From: Adiantum capillus-veneris
Taxonomy: Eukaryota; Streptophyta; Polypodiopsida; Polypodiales; Pteridaceae
DNA: 64,000 nucleotides
Assembly (NCBI GenBank): GCA_014529385.2
Contig: CM043963.1
Coordinates: 4,529,001-4,593,000, forward strand
Direction of reading: 5' to 3'
The notes beneath the pieces were generated by a model that saw only the letters and a program-made list of their open reading frames with translations, was not told the origin of the DNA and ran no database searches. This document shows, piece by piece, positions 10,249 to 23,161 of this stretch; within the stretch, counting starts at the first letter, position 1; every line of letters starts with the position of its first letter. The position numbers and the translations under genes were made by a program.

Positions 10249-13200
10249 ATGAGTAGCGACGAGGATGTGGGACTGTCCAACCGAAACACCTATCTCTCAA
10301 CGAGGGTCTTATGTCCTTGTAATCAATGCAAGCATGCTGTGCGACGGACAAGACGTGTTTCTTTGCAGCACGTTCGCAAATTTGGCGAGTTCGATCCATC
10401 TATTATAGATCGAGTTGTTGCCAATTATAACTCGTCGGACTCTGACGCTGGCCAACAAGTAGCAATCTTGCAACCCAATAGACGTGTTCGCAGGCGCTTT
10501 GGTCAAGCAGCATATGTGAGGCCACAAGATGTAGCCTCTGACAGCTCGGGGGATGATCATGCAGAGCACATTCCCAACGAGGCAATGTTTGAGCCCGAGA
10601 TTGATGAAATGATCGAGACGATCATGGATTCAGAAAGGCTTATCTATGATGATATGAAAAGTGAAGCCGATACGCCATTGTATAATGGAGCACGTATGTC
10701 TAGATTGAAAGCACTCCTGGTTCTTCTCAACATGCAGGCAAAGTTTGGATGGAGTGACACTAGCGTCACAGCGCTTTTCAAGTGATCTATTACAATTAGT
10801 TTACTTTAATAGAACTCTAAATGTATAATGATCTGATAGATTTTTACACGAATGTATCATATTTTTATGTTGTGTAGATTGCTGAAAGAGCACCTACTAC
10901 CAGCTGACAATGTGATGCCAGATTCCCGAGATGAAGCAAGAAAGATTTTGCGAAACTTGGGGATGGATTACAATTCTATCCATGCTTGTCCTAATGACTG
11001 CATTCTTTTCAGAGGGGAATACATAGACATGGAGAAGTGTCCGAAATGTGATTCCGAAAGATATTGAGTAGATCTCCACGGGACAAAAATTCCACAAAAG
11101 GTTTTGCGACATTTCCCTCTGCTTCCTCGCATCAAGCATTTCTTTGAATGTAAGTGCATGGCCGCCCTAGCATCATGGCATGAGGAGAATAAATCTTCGG
11201 ATGGTGTGCTACGAATTCCTGTAGATTGCGTAGCGTGGAAACATATAGATGGAACATGGTTGGATTTTGCCAGGGAAGCTCGAAATTTGCGCTTAGGCCT
11301 GGCTATGGATGGCGTAAATCCATTTGGTCAAAGATCAACATCTTACAGTGTATGGCCCGTTGTCATCGTCAACTACAACATTCCCCCGTGGTTGACTACG
11401 AAGAAGGGGCACCTATGGATAAGCTTGATTGTGCCAGGGCGATATAAAGTGGGGAATATGGATGTGTATCTTCGTCCACTATTGGAAGAGCTACAACAAT
11501 TGTGGATTGGCATAGAGGTGGTGGATATGAGCCGACACACAGGACGACGGAATGCTTTGATCAGAGGCATTCTAATGTGGACCATGCATGACTATCCCGG
11601 GCTAACAGAATGCTCAGGTGATCTATTGACACTCCTCACTCAGACACTGTTAATCTTGTTTTTTCCCATAGTTGATCTATTATCATGTGTATACATGCAG
11701 GGCTTCAAACAAGCGGATACAGAGCATGTGTCACATGTGGACCTAGACTGAATGCACGTAGGGCACCCTCACTGAAGAAGAAAATCTACGAAGGTCATCA
11801 AGCGTATCTTCCAGAGAATCATGTGTTACGCGACGGCTTTTTGGGAAGAGAGCCACCAAGGATGTCTGCACAAGCATGGTTAGAGCAGAAGGAGATGTGC
11901 GATGACGGATTGCCTCTAGGGATGAAGAGACTATCTCTATGGTACGAGTTACCATACTGGCCCCGACTCATGATCAATCACTTGCTCGATCCAATGCACA
12001 TATTCAAGAATGTGGGTAATCTACTATGGGACCATTTGACCGGCAAGAAAGATACTTTGGGAGCCAGAGTTGACCTTAGAAATGTGGATCGTATGGAGCA
12101 ATATTGGCCGCAAACAGCGTCTGATGGATCAATAAAACTCCCTAAAGCACCATGGATTTTCACAGGAGCCCAAGAACGCAAAGTAAAAGAGACCATTCGA
12201 TCTTTGCGGACCCCCACTGGCGTAATGCACTCGCTCCGAACGTGTTTTACTAAAGAAGGAAAGCTTACCGGTTTGAAGTCACACGATTGGTATAAAATGT
12301 GTCAGGTACGTTCATAGTGGACTTTAATATCATTGCATAAAATGTGGACTTTAATATCATTGCTGCACATACTTTACAATTTATTTTACCGGTTGCCATT
12401 GAGGGATGTTTGTCTCTCGACATCCGTAACACAATCTACAAACTTGCAAAGCTGGTGCAATGGATCTCACAAAAGGAGATCAACGTAGACTCCATACCAT
12501 TCGCCAAACTAAATGCTGCGGAGCTTGTGTGCATGTTTGAGAAACATTTTCCTACTACAATGCTAACCATTCAGGTGCATCTTCTTGTTCACATAGTTGA
12601 TGAGGTGGAAATAGTTGGCACAGTTCATTCCAGATGGATGTTCTTCTTAGAGCGTTTCATGAAAACGCTTAAGGGATATGTGCGTCAAAAGGCACGTCCG
12701 GAGGGTAGCATGGCAGAATTTTGGTTGGTATCAGAGTCCCTAGTGTACATTGGAGAGTGGCTAGACGGATTTGATAAATCCCGGGACACGCTATGGCAAA
12801 CCATAGATGATGAGCGCATATCTGGGATTGTCATGTGCAATCTCGGTGTTGAGAAGAAGATGACGGAAGATCTAGAGGCTAAAATCAACCGATTTTGCAT
12901 GCTTCACAATCCAGTGATGCAAAAGTGGATTTCACAATATGAGGATGCAAAGCAAGAGCGACAAAGGGCACGAATCGAGTGGAGACGGGGAAGACGACCA
13001 CGGATGCACTATCCAGCGGTTCTGGAGAGCCTACCAACCTTCATGAGCTTAAGATGGTTGCACAACCAATTGAAAACCGCACAACAATGCGGTGACGAAG
13101 TGAGTGAAGAAGAGTGGGAGTACTCTCGGGGTTGCACGACCAAGGTAAGTTTGCAATGTACGACTAGCAAGTGACTTTATTTATAAACGTTTGAACAGCC

Positions 13201-13977
13201 ACTCATAATCTTTGTTCGTTGTAGTATAAGTCATACACAACAGCATGGTGTAAAGGTCGACATTTTAGGGTGGAACGAATCGACAAAAAGCGTTTTACTC
13301 AAGATTGTGGAATCATGGCAAAATTTGAACAGTCTAGTCGACGACGTTCCTCTAATGCAGATCCTGTGGTGGCAGAACTCACTTACTTCGGCACGCTGCA
13401 AGAGATTTTGAGGATCGATTACAGAGGATTTTTTGTCGACTTGTTCGACGTGCAATGGTTCAAGATAATCATGGAGGGTCGCAACGCTACTGTGCGTAGA
13501 GGAGAGTCTGGTTTTCTTGAGGTGGATTCTACTAAGAAATGGACTGACCTAAGAGACACTTTCGTACTACCCGAGCATTGTGAACAAGTAAGTATGTAAA
13601 TAGTTAACATCCCCCTTTTACAAGTTATGTGCTTGAAAGCTCTCATGTAAGTTATGTGGCTCTGGCAGGTAATATTTCATCCTACAAAGTCTACATCAAA
13701 CTGGTGGTACGTCATAGAGGTAGCCCCTCGTAGTGCAAGGACGTATGAAGGCTACCATGTGCCAATCACAACGACATCAATGGAGGAGATCAGAGAAGAT
13801 GCTCAATCAGAAGCCGCTGCGGTGGTGCCAGACGAGCATCAAGATGCTACTACTCTATATGGGGTGCATGTAGAGGAGCTACAAAATGAAACAGAGGATA
13901 TGTGTTTAAACGGAGAGCTCTATATAGATATAGGAAGTTATGCTGAGTTATGCGAGGATGAGAGAGAGATCTCTTAA
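10249..13977 (+). CDS. TNP2-like CACTA transposase (Transposase_21, DUF4218, DUF4216), one nonsense lesion
   Basis: Likely exons are 10249-10781, 10878-11617, 11701-12305, about 12366-13144, 13225-13587 and 13669-13977. Junctions keep frame: phase 2 at 10781/10878, phase 1 at 11617/11701, phase 0 for the last ones. The N-terminus has the C-x2-C zinc motif (CPCNQCKH). The middle has the family's LAMDGVNPFG, SYSVWPVV, NIPPWL, IVPGRYKVGNMDVYL and the catalytic region through DPMHIFKNV and GLKSHDW. DUF4218 follows (SRWMFFLERFMKTLKGYVRQ), then DUF4216-like sequence (DVQWFKI). It would cut and paste the element in the nucleus. A TGA at 11065-11067, in SERY-stop-VDLHG, breaks the frame. A short tandem duplication near 12315-12365 blurs one acceptor. 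Otherwise full length. Confidence 0.9.
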
Positions 13978-14221
13978 AGCCACAAATATTGTATTTGAAC
14001 AATTTTGCTCCGTGTTGTAAAAGCTCTGGCTCTCTAAGTACCTTCCATGGTGTATAACGCTCTTTTCTACTCGCGCTCACATCTTGACTCTTCTATCACT
14101 CGATTCATTGCGTCATTGTATTTATATGCGTCATTACGTCATTGTATTTAATGGTCTTTGCGTCATTGTCTACTCTATTCATTCAATATTAAGTTTAAAT
14201 ATTCGTGTGTTTAATGCACGT

Positions 14222-15537
14222 ATGGATGATGAGGAGTTTCTTTCTTCTTTGTCACCGCAGCAGAGACAGTGGTACGTGGAGCGTCATTGCTCTGGCGCAT
14301 CATCGCGCATTCCTACTCCATCCGCATCTCCCTCTCTTTCGGAGCATTCGGCGCGCTCCGAAGCTTCGGCGTCGACGAGACGAGCTTCACACTCGTCTAG
14401 ACACCGGTGCTCTAGTGGTGGCGGTGGCGGTTGTTGTGGGGATTCCGCCACCGATGCCTCCACACCGCCTCGTGTTCGACGAGGCTCTTTTTACCCTCCC
14501 CTTCTTTGCCCGCCCCCACACCAGCCACAACATCGCCATCTACGCCAGGTTTTGCACGGCTGACTGTTCCTAGAAGCTACACACCTCTACCTACTCCGCC
14601 AGGAGCCACCCCACTCGACACTCCTCGCTTCGGGGCCCAGACGCCGGTGGAGACACCTGACGTCCGTACCCCCATCGACACGCCGCTAGAGACCCCTGCT
14701 GGGACACCCATGTTCACACGTCACCAGCTAGAGGGCTTGCCTTACTCCGTCGACATCAGCGGCGGCATCATCATGGATGATGACGGCAAGAAGGTGATCT
14801 CGCGCATGCGTGGTCTTTGCTCTCAGCTGTTTAGACACTACATACTAAACAAATGGAGTGAAGTACCAAGTGATTTAAAAAACAGAGTCATCAGCATACT
14901 TCATGATGAGTTTCCCGTTCCAACACGGGATCAGCGCTTCAATGAAGACCTGATGAAGATTCGAATGCGCGAATACTGCAAACACAAGCGTTCCGAAGTG
15001 CAAAAAGCAATCAAGAATGGGTGGAACAGGCCAGATTGGCTGGCCAAAGAAGATTGGAAGAATGCGAAGAAAGCAGCGCACGAGAATCCCGACAAGTGGA
15101 AGCAACAAAAGGATGGAGCCAGAGCGCGAGTAGAGGCAGGGAGCTCGCACCACTTGGGGAGCGGTGGATGGGCATCATTTGAGGCCGATTTTGTAAGTGT
15201 TTTCACATTGCTCTTTATGCATGTTCGATAGTTTAGGGTTTATGAGTTTTTTAGTTCTAACATAATGAAATCTTTGTATGTTTTGACAGTGGTCGATGAC
15301 AGGACGTGATCCCACACCGTACGAGCGCGAGTACGCAGGCAGGAAGGGCTTAAACGCCCTGATGGACATTCTCAGTTCTCGCGGCGGCATGGTTAGTATT
15401 AGGGTTTACTCTTTTTTATTTTTTGTATTGTTTTATAAATGTCGTTATATGTTTATACTTACTGAAAGCTGTCTTATTGTCTTTTTTTGCAGAATCCGAC
15501 AGATACGCCGCTTGGACGCGATGAGATGGCTGACTAG
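14222..15537 (+). CDS. TNP1-like CACTA protein (plant transposase, Ptta/En/Spm-type)
   Basis: It starts MDDEEFLSSLSPQQRQWYV and has a long Ser/Pro/Thr-rich region (TPLDTPRFGAQTPVETPD). A conserved core follows, DDGKKVISRMRGLCSQLFRH through RMREYCKHKR and RPDWLAKEDW, matching the DNA-binding half of plant En/Spm TNP1-type proteins. Introns are 15193-15289 and 15392-15492, both GT-AG and phase 0. The last exon ends GRDEMAD then TAG at 15535-15537. The reading frame changes somewhere in 14431-14561 within proline-rich sequence. That is either a short unrecognised intron or a frameshift, and the sequence alone does not decide. It lies 245 bp after the transposase in the same direction. Confidence 0.75.
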
Positions 15538-15806
15538 ATGACGTCAGTTTAGCCGTAGCTAGATAGCATTAGTTTAGGGTTTCTCATAGCTTATGTCTCA
15601 TGAGACGGATTTTATACGTCTTTTTGAACCATGTATATTATTACATTTGTCACCGCAGTTCCTTTTGCCAATCAATTCTTTATGCCTATGATGTTGTACA
15701 ATTGTCATTATTACATTTGCCAATCAATTCATTTTGCTTATGATGTGTACAATTGTCAATTTTGCAAACAATGCGTCTTGTGGGTGACTATTTTGGGTCT
15801 ATTATG

Positions 15807-15835
15807 GGTGGCAGGGCATTCAATGCCCTGCCACC
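15807..15835. repeat. 29-bp near-perfect palindrome at right subterminal boundary
   Basis: Arms 15807-15820 and 15822-15835 (GGTGGCAGGGCATT and its complement) are separated by one base. It marks the start of the right subterminal region. Confidence 0.9.
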
Positions 15836-15849
15836 AAAAAAAAATTCTC

Positions 15850-16050
15850 TCAAGTGTCGCTATAAGCGTTGCTATTTATGGCTCTGTAGCGTCGCTATGA
15901 GCATCGCTATAGTCTTCTGTGTAAACGTCGCTATAGGCGTCGCTATATAGCGACGCTTATAGCGACGCATATAGCGACGCCAATAGCGACGCTCGTAGCG
16001 ACGGTTTTAGCGACGCCGGGGGTTATAAAAACCCAGTGTATTTCCGTCGC
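15850..16050. repeat. CACTA right subterminal repeat cluster
   Basis: About a dozen copies of GCGTCGCTAT or its inverse TAGCGACGC lie in 200 bp, including a perfect palindrome GCGTCGCTATATAGCGACGC near 15938. The same motif fills the left end, as expected for binding sites of the element's TNP1-like protein. Confidence 0.9.
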
Positions 16051-16074
16051 TAACAGCGTCACAAGAGCACACAA

Positions 16075-16086
16075 CCTCTTGTAGTG
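16075..16086 (-). repeat. CACTA right terminal inverted repeat
   Basis: CCTCTTGTAGTG, the exact inverse of the left end, followed by target-duplication AGG at 16087-16089. Confidence 0.95.
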
Positions 16087-16089
16087 AGG

Positions 16090-19000
16090 GGTGGGCCTTT
16101 GCTTCTCTCTATGTTTCAATAGAGTTAGCTTGGACAAGTGGTGGACCTTGGAACCAAACCCCCATGTAAAACCTATCATGGTCACTCCAAGTAGTAAGAA
16201 AGAATAACCTTTAAGATGTAGCCTTATAGGTTGGACAAGTGGTGGACCTTAACACCCACATATTCTTGATAAAGGTGGTGAATCTTGAGACCAAACCACT
16301 CAGGCTACTACCAATAATAGCTTGGACAAGTGGTGGACCTTGAATGTAAACCCCTCATCTACGAAATATCCTGGGTTTAATGTACTTCGATGGAGCCAAG
16401 CATCTTGGAGACATGGTGCAGCTTGCTTCTCGTCATGTTTCAATGGAGCCTATCTTGGACAAATGGTGGAGCATCCTTCTCTCCATGTTTCAATGGACCC
16501 TAGCTTGGACAAGTGGTGGACCTTTGTTTCTCTCTATGTTTCAATAGAGTTAGCTTGGACAAGTGGTGGACCTTAACACGCGCATATTCTTAATATAATG
16601 ACATAGAGTGGAAAAGTGGTGAATCTTGAGACCAAACCACTCAGGCTACTACCAATAATAGCTTGGACAAGTGTTGGACCTTGAATGTAAACCCCTCATC
16701 TACGACATATCGTGGGTTTAATGTTTTTTGATGGAGCTTAGCATCTTGGAGACATGGTGCACATTGCTTCTCCTCATGTTTCAATGGAGCCTACCTTGGA
16801 CAAATGGTGGAGCATCCTTCTGTCCATGTTTCAATGGACCCTAGCTTAGACAAGGGGTGGACCTTTGCTTCTCTCTATGTTTCAATAGAGTTAGCTTGGA
16901 CAAGTGGTGGACCTTGGAACCAAACCCCCATGTAAAACCTTTCATGGTCACTCCAAGTGGTCAGAAGGAATAACCATTAAGATATAGTCTTATAGGTTGG
17001 ACAAGTGGTGGACCTTAATACCCAAATATTCTTAATATAATGACACAGAGTGAAAAAGTGGTGAATCTTGAGACCAAACCCCTCATGCTACTAGCGTTAA
17101 TAGGTTGGACAACTGGTGGACCTTGAATGTAAACCTTCCATGTTTCAATAGAGTTAGCTTCGACAAATGGTGGAGCATCCTTCTCTCCATGTTTCAATGG
17201 AGCCTAGCTTGGACAAGTGGTGGACCTTTTGCTTCTCTCTATGAGAAGAATAAAGTTAGCTTGGATAAGTGGTGGACCTTGGAACCAAACCCCTATGTAA
17301 AACATATCATGGACATTTCAAGTGGTGAGAAAGAATACCCTTTAAGATATACCCTTATAGGTTGGACAAGTGGTCGACCTTAACACCTAGATCTTCTTTA
17401 TATAATGACATAGAGTGGAAAAGTGGTGAATCTTGAGACCAAACCACTCATGCTACTAGGGATAATAGCTTGGAAAAGTGACTGACCTTGACGTTAAACC
17501 CCACATGTAAACAATATCGTGGGTTTAAGGTATTTCAATGGATCTAGAATCTTGGAGACATGGTGCAACTTGCTTTTTTCATGTTTCAATGAAGCCTATC
17601 TTCCACCAATGGGGGATCATCCTTCTCTAAATGTCTCAGTGGAGCCTAGCTTGGACAAGTGGTGGACCTTTGCTTCTCTCTATGTTTCCATAGAGTTAGC
17701 TTGGACAAGTGGTGGACCTTGAAACCAAACCCATGTAAAACATATCATGGTCATTCCAAGTGGTGAGAAATAATACCCTTTAAGATCTAGCCTTATAGGT
17801 TGGACAAGTGGTCGACCTTAAAACCTAGATCTCCATAATATAACGACATAGAGTGGAAAAGTGGTAAATCTTGAGACCAAACCACTCATGCTACTAAGAA
17901 TAATAGGTTAGACAAGTGGTGGACCTTGAATGTAAACCCCCCATGTACGAAATATCATGGGTTTAAGGTATTTCAATCAAGCCTAGCATCTTGGAGACAT
18001 GGTGCAGACCCTTCATGTTTCAATGGAGCCTATCTTGGACAAATGGTGGAGCATCCTTCTCTCCATGTTTCAATGGAGCGTAGCTTGGACAAGTGGTGGA
18101 CCTTTGCTTCTCTCTATGTTTCAATAGAGTTAGCTTGGACAAGTGGTGGGCCTTGGAACCAAACTCCCATGTAAAACCTATCTTGGTAACTCCAAGTGGT
18201 GAGAAAGAATAAAGTTTAAGATATAGCCTTATAGGTTGGACAAGTGGTAGACCTTAGCACCCAGATATTCTTAATAGAATGACATAGAGTGGAAAAATGG
18301 TGAATCTTGAGACCAAACCACTCATGATACTAGAGATAATAGGTTGGACAAGTGGTGGACCTTGAATGTAAACCCCCCATGTACAAAATATCATGGGTTT
18401 GAGGTATTTCAATGGAGCCTAGCATCTTGGAGACATGGTGTAGCTTGCTTCTCTTCATGTTTCAATGGAGCGTACCTTGGACAAATGGTGGAACATCCTT
18501 CTCTCCATGTTTCAATGGACCCTAGCTTGGACAAGTGGTGGACCTTTGATTCTCTCTATGTTTTTATAGAGTTAGCTTGGACAAGTGCTGGACCTTGAAA
18601 CAAAACCCCCATGTAAAACCTATGCTGGTCACTCCAAGTGGTGAGAAAGAATAACCCTTAAGATATAGCCTTACAGGTTGGACAAGTGGTGGACCTTAAC
18701 ACCCAAATATTCTTAATATAATGACATAGAGTGAAAAAGTGGTGAATCTTGAGACCAAACCACTCATGCTACTAGCGTTAATAGGTTGGACAAGTGGTGG
18801 ACCTTGCATGTAAACCCCCCATGTTTCAATAGAGTTAGCTTCGACAAATGGTAGAGGATCCTTCTCTCCATGTTTCAATGGAGCCTAGCTTGGACAAGTG
18901 GTGGACCTTTGTTTCTCTCTATGTTTCAATAGAGTTAGCTTGGACAAGTGGTGGACCTTGGAGCCAAACCCCCATGTAAAACATATCATGGACATTTCAA

Positions 19001-20430
19001 GTGGTGAGAAAGAATACCCTTTAAGATATACCCTTATAGGTTGGACAAGTGGTCGACCTTAACACCCAGATCTTCTTAACGTAATGACATAGAGTGGAAA
19101 AGTGGTGAATCTTTAGACCAAACCACTCATGCTACTAGAGATAATAGGTTGGACAAGTGATGGACCTTGAATGTAAACTCCCCATGTACAAAATATCGTG
19201 GGTTTAAGGTATTTCAATGGATCTTAGCATCTTGGAGACATGGTGCATCTTGCTTCTCTTCATGTTTCAATGGAGCCTATCTTGGACAAATGGTGGAGCA
19301 TCCTTCTCTCCATGTTTCAATGGATCCTAGCTTAGACAAGTGGTGGACCTTTGTTTCTCTCTATGTTTCAATAGCGTTAGCTTGGACAAGTGGTGGAACT
19401 TGGAACCAAACCCCCATGTAAAACCTATCATGGTCATTCCAAGTGGTGAGAAAGAATACCCTTTAAGATATAGCCTTATAGGTTGGACAAGTGGTGGACC
19501 TTAACACCCAGATCTTCTTAATATAATGACATAGAGTGGAAAAGTGGTGAATCTTGACATCAAACCACTCATGCTACTAGTGATCATAGGTTGGACAAGT
19601 GGTGGACCTTGAATGTAAACCCCCCATGTACGAAATATCATGGGTTTAAGATATTTCAATGGAGCCTAGCATTTTGGAGACATGGTGCAGCTTGATTCTC
19701 TTCATGTTTCAATCAAACCTGGCTTGGACAAATGGTGGAGCATCCTTCTCTCCATGTTTCAATGGAGCCTAGCTTGGACAAGTGGTGGACCTTTGATTCT
19801 CTCTATGTTTCAATAGAGTTAGCTTGGACAAGTGGTGGACCTTGGAACCATACCCCTATGTAAAACCCATCATGTGCATTCCAAGTGGTGGTAAATAATA
19901 CCATTTAAGATATAGCCTTATAGGTTGGACAAGTGGTGGACCTTAACACCCAGATCTTCTTAATATAATGACATAGAGTGGAAAAGTGGTGAATCTTGAG
20001 ACCAAACCACTCATGCTACTAGGGATAATAGGTTGGACAAGTGGTGGACCTTGAATTTAAACCCCACATATACAAAATATCATGGGTTTAAGGTATTTCA
20101 ATGGAGCCTAGCATCTCAAAGACATGGTGCATCTTGCTTCTCTTCATGTTTCAATGGAGCCTATTTTGGACAAATGGTGGAGCATCCTTCTCTCCATGTT
20201 TCAATGGACCCTAGATTGGACAAGTGGTGGACCTTTGCTTCTCTCTATGTTTCAATATAGTTAGCCTATATTAGACAATTAGTAGACCTCGAATCTCTCC
20301 ATGTTGTCTAGAGCTGAGCTTGGACAAGTGGTGGACCTTACTTCTCCCTTCCCTTAGTTTACTAGCTTAAATGATCACTATGTATACTTGCTTAGATCTA
20401 GCTTGAACAAGTGGTGGAACTTGTATTCAC
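16090..20430 (+). repeat. 20-mer array, block C
   Basis: Continuation of the same higher-order array as block B. Anchor copies (core plus AACAC/AATAC) occur at 16231, 16555, 16997, 17362, 17800 and 18236 and onward, with unit lengths of about 325-442 bp reflecting internal deletions. The last units (20260-20420) change to a distinct terminal sequence with GTTGTCTAGAGCTGAG and TTGCTTAGATCTAGC. This recurs inverted near 29050-29240 and 35040-35220. The block ends about 60 bp before the acceptor of the next gene, so its last part is probably intron or 5' leader. Confidence 0.92.
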
Positions 20431-20497
20431 ACAAACTTAATCCATTACAAAAAAGTATATGTTAAAATAACATTTGGTTTTTTTTGTTTCAGGAAAG

Positions 20498-23161
20498 ATG
20501 GCTCCAAAAAAACAGGTTGCAAGGGTTGCTGTCTCAGTTGACTATACTTGCAATGATCTTAGGAAATGGTATTTGGACATACATGGTATAGAGGGTGCAC
20601 AATTTCATAAGGTGCATCTATTTATTGCCAAAAAGGAGAATGACAGCTTGTTTGAAGATGTTGGACAAGTTGTGGAAGCATCTGTCTCTGTAGTTGATAG
20701 TCATCCAGAGGTGGAATGCATTGACATTCTAGTTCCAATGAATCTAGAATTTCAACTATCTCCAGGAGCATATGCATTGGAGCGCATGTCTAGAAACAAA
20801 GAAGAGACAATGTTTTCTCGAGGATGGAAGTTTGCAGAATCAAATCCAAATATCACAGCAGATCAACTTCAAAGCTCCATCATTGCCACACTACAACGAA
20901 AAAAGGTGAAAGCTTCACGACCACCATCCACAAAGAAGCAAGCAAAAGTACAGAAAGTAGAAGCTAAGCGAACTAGTTCCATTTTGGATGTAGACAAGGC
21001 ATCTTTGGCATCCTCATCAACAGAGGGTTCAATGTCAAAGATGAGAATTGTGGATCCAGATGTTTTAGAAGCTGAGGCCATGAAAGGACAAGAAAAAGAT
21101 ACAGGTGGAATGAATAAGTACATAAATTATTTTCCTTTCCAATATAGGGAATTTGATATCCCTATTCAAAATTGTTGGCTTGCTCCTGATCACTATAATG
21201 CACGTATTATGGATAAAAAACACGCTGAAAGTGTGTTATTTGGATTTTCACGGAGTACGACCAAGCCTGCAGCATGTGCATATTTGATGCCTGTTCGAAA
21301 TGCAAAATCAAAGAAGGGGACTCCTTTGGCAGTAGAAGAGGTAGAGGAGCAAAAAATTAAAGATTATCATTATTGGATTCTTGATGGGCAACATTCAATC
21401 TATGCTGCAAAAGTTTTGCTTCACAATGAACAAAACAACAAAGAGATCTTTGAAAGACTGATTAGCGTGTATAAATTTAGAAAGGCTCGCATTGTTGTGA
21501 ATGCTCCTCCATTTGTTGCAACTGCTATATCTGCCATTGCAAATGAGGAGGCTCAGGCATTGTATGTCAAGCAACCTTACAGCCAAATATTGAGACATTT
21601 ACGGAGTCAATGGATCTTCTCAGGACGACCACCAAAGGCAGCAAGTGGAATTGCAGAGGGACATGCATCTCGTGCCGGATGGGATGTAAGTTATTTTCTT
21701 TGTCTTTTTGATAGTGTTTAATTAACAAATCTTGCTCAATAGTTTAATTATTTCTCTATTTCTTTTTAGGCTTTTCTTCGATTGGCAAGAATGAGTGCAG
21801 CAGCAAGTTGGATTGCTAAACAGGCATACATGGTCACGTACTCTGATTTAGTTTATGATTGCTGGATAGAAATCATTGAAAATCTAGAAGAGGAGAATAA
21901 GAAACCCCCAACAACTGTATTTAGATACCTTTGTGGCCTTGAGGAATCAGAGGTAAAGACTATTCAAGAAGAGATTAGAGATGAGAAGATTTTACTGTCA
22001 AAGAGTGCAAAGGATGGTGATGCAACTGACATGTATGATCGAATCAAGCAGTTGAAGCAAGACAAATTGATTCAAGATGCACTTCTTGAAGGCTTCAACA
22101 ATTTGAATGAGTTTTCACCATGTAAATACTGGGAGGAGGTGGTCAAAATGTATAACATCAATGATGTTGTTTATAAAACAATTTTAATGCTATGCGAGAA
22201 ATGGATCAGATCTAGTTTGACGCGTGGAACAAAGAAAATGGCTTTTCCAGATGGAGCAATAAAATACATGCAATGGGCAATTCACCTTCAAAAGGAGAAA
22301 ATTGAGCCTAGAGATTTGCCATGGTCAATCTATGTGGTGAGCCTACAAATGGAAGGCAATCTCTACTTGATGCGCCACTTCAATAATAAAGTGCCTATTG
22401 GCTTATGTGTTTTAGATATGACAAAAAACGTTGGAGGCAATTTGAAGTGGAGTGAGGAGACATTTAACAATGCTTTGGATGGGATCTTGGCTATTGCTGG
22501 AGGGTCAACAGATCCTGGATTTGTCTTTCTTGCATTTGTGGATTTCACTAACTTCACAAAATTGCAATGTGCCTTTCACGCCATGGGAGATAATCTGAGC
22601 TACCATTGTTGTGGTGCATTGCATCACTTTCCATCAGCTCCTTGCAAAGGAGCAATTCAATTCCTAACAGTTATTGCCTTCTTGGGACAAGGCAATGCAT
22701 TTGAAGACCTGAGAAGAAGATCAGAGGAACATCCCATGCCAATTGATTGTTCTCTTCTTCAAGTAGCAGATAACGATATGTCAGATTTGCAATATTTGGA
22801 GGCCAAAAAAAGAGCTTTGGTCAAGCACTACATTCGTACATATTGTTTTGAAGACCGCAAGCTTGTTGATGTTTTTGGTGATGGCTCCTTGGTTGCACAA
22901 GAAGGAATACAACAGAAAAAAGAAGTTATCTGCTTAATTGATAGTGTGGAGGAGGCAAAAAGCGTGGAGACCATGCTGCTAGACTTTGTTAAGTCTCATG
23001 AAGATATAGAAAAATGGGCTGGACTTCAACAATCCACTTCGCAATCAGGCGACATTGTGCCTGTTACAGAGGAGTGCTCTCCACAAAGAGAAGAAGAACA
23101 ACAACAACACCATCCTCTGTCAATGGAGGACTTTTTGGAAATGGAGACACGTATGTTTTGA
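20498..23161 (+). CDS. ParB-like DGQH domain plus methyltransferase-like region, exons 1-2 of a multidomain gene
   Basis: The exon opens after an acceptor at 20492 (TTTGTTTCAG) and the ATG is at 20498. Exon 1 (20498-21685, 396 codons, phase 0 donor GTAAGT) has LAPDHYNARIMDKKH near residue 228 and YHYWILDGQHSIYAAKVLL near 295, the pattern of ParB/sulfiredoxin-like DGQHR folds. Exon 2 (21770-23150) continues in frame. It holds CVLDMTKNVGG near residue 610 and DVFGDGSLVAQEG near 764. Their order and about 150-residue spacing recall motif IV and motif I of beta-class DNA methyltransferases, but the DPPY-type catalytic tetrad is absent. Both exons are lesion-free over 856 codons. A donor at 23151 (ACAC/GTATGT) joins in phase to the SET exon at 25745. 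If that intron is retained, translation stops at 23161. The ParB call is fairly sure; the methyltransferase reading is inference. Confidence 0.7.

Larger units (their letters stand above)
8550..16086 (+). mobile_element. CACTA (En/Spm-type) DNA transposon, 7537 bp, near complete
   Basis: Termini are a perfect 12-bp inverted repeat, CACTACAAGAGG at 8550-8561 and CCTCTTGTAGTG at 16075-16086. They are flanked by a 3-bp direct repeat AGG (8547-8549 and 16087-16089). The uninterrupted target (GACAAGGGGTGG) is visible in sibling array units, for example near 6814. Subterminal TAGCGACGC/GCGTCGCTA repeats cluster at both ends, as expected for TNP1/TNPA-type binding sites. Two plus-strand genes lie inside: a TNP2-like transposase (10249-13977) and a TNP1-like protein (14222-15537). 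One in-frame stop in the transposase suggests this copy is not autonomous now, but structurally it is recent. Confidence 0.95.
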
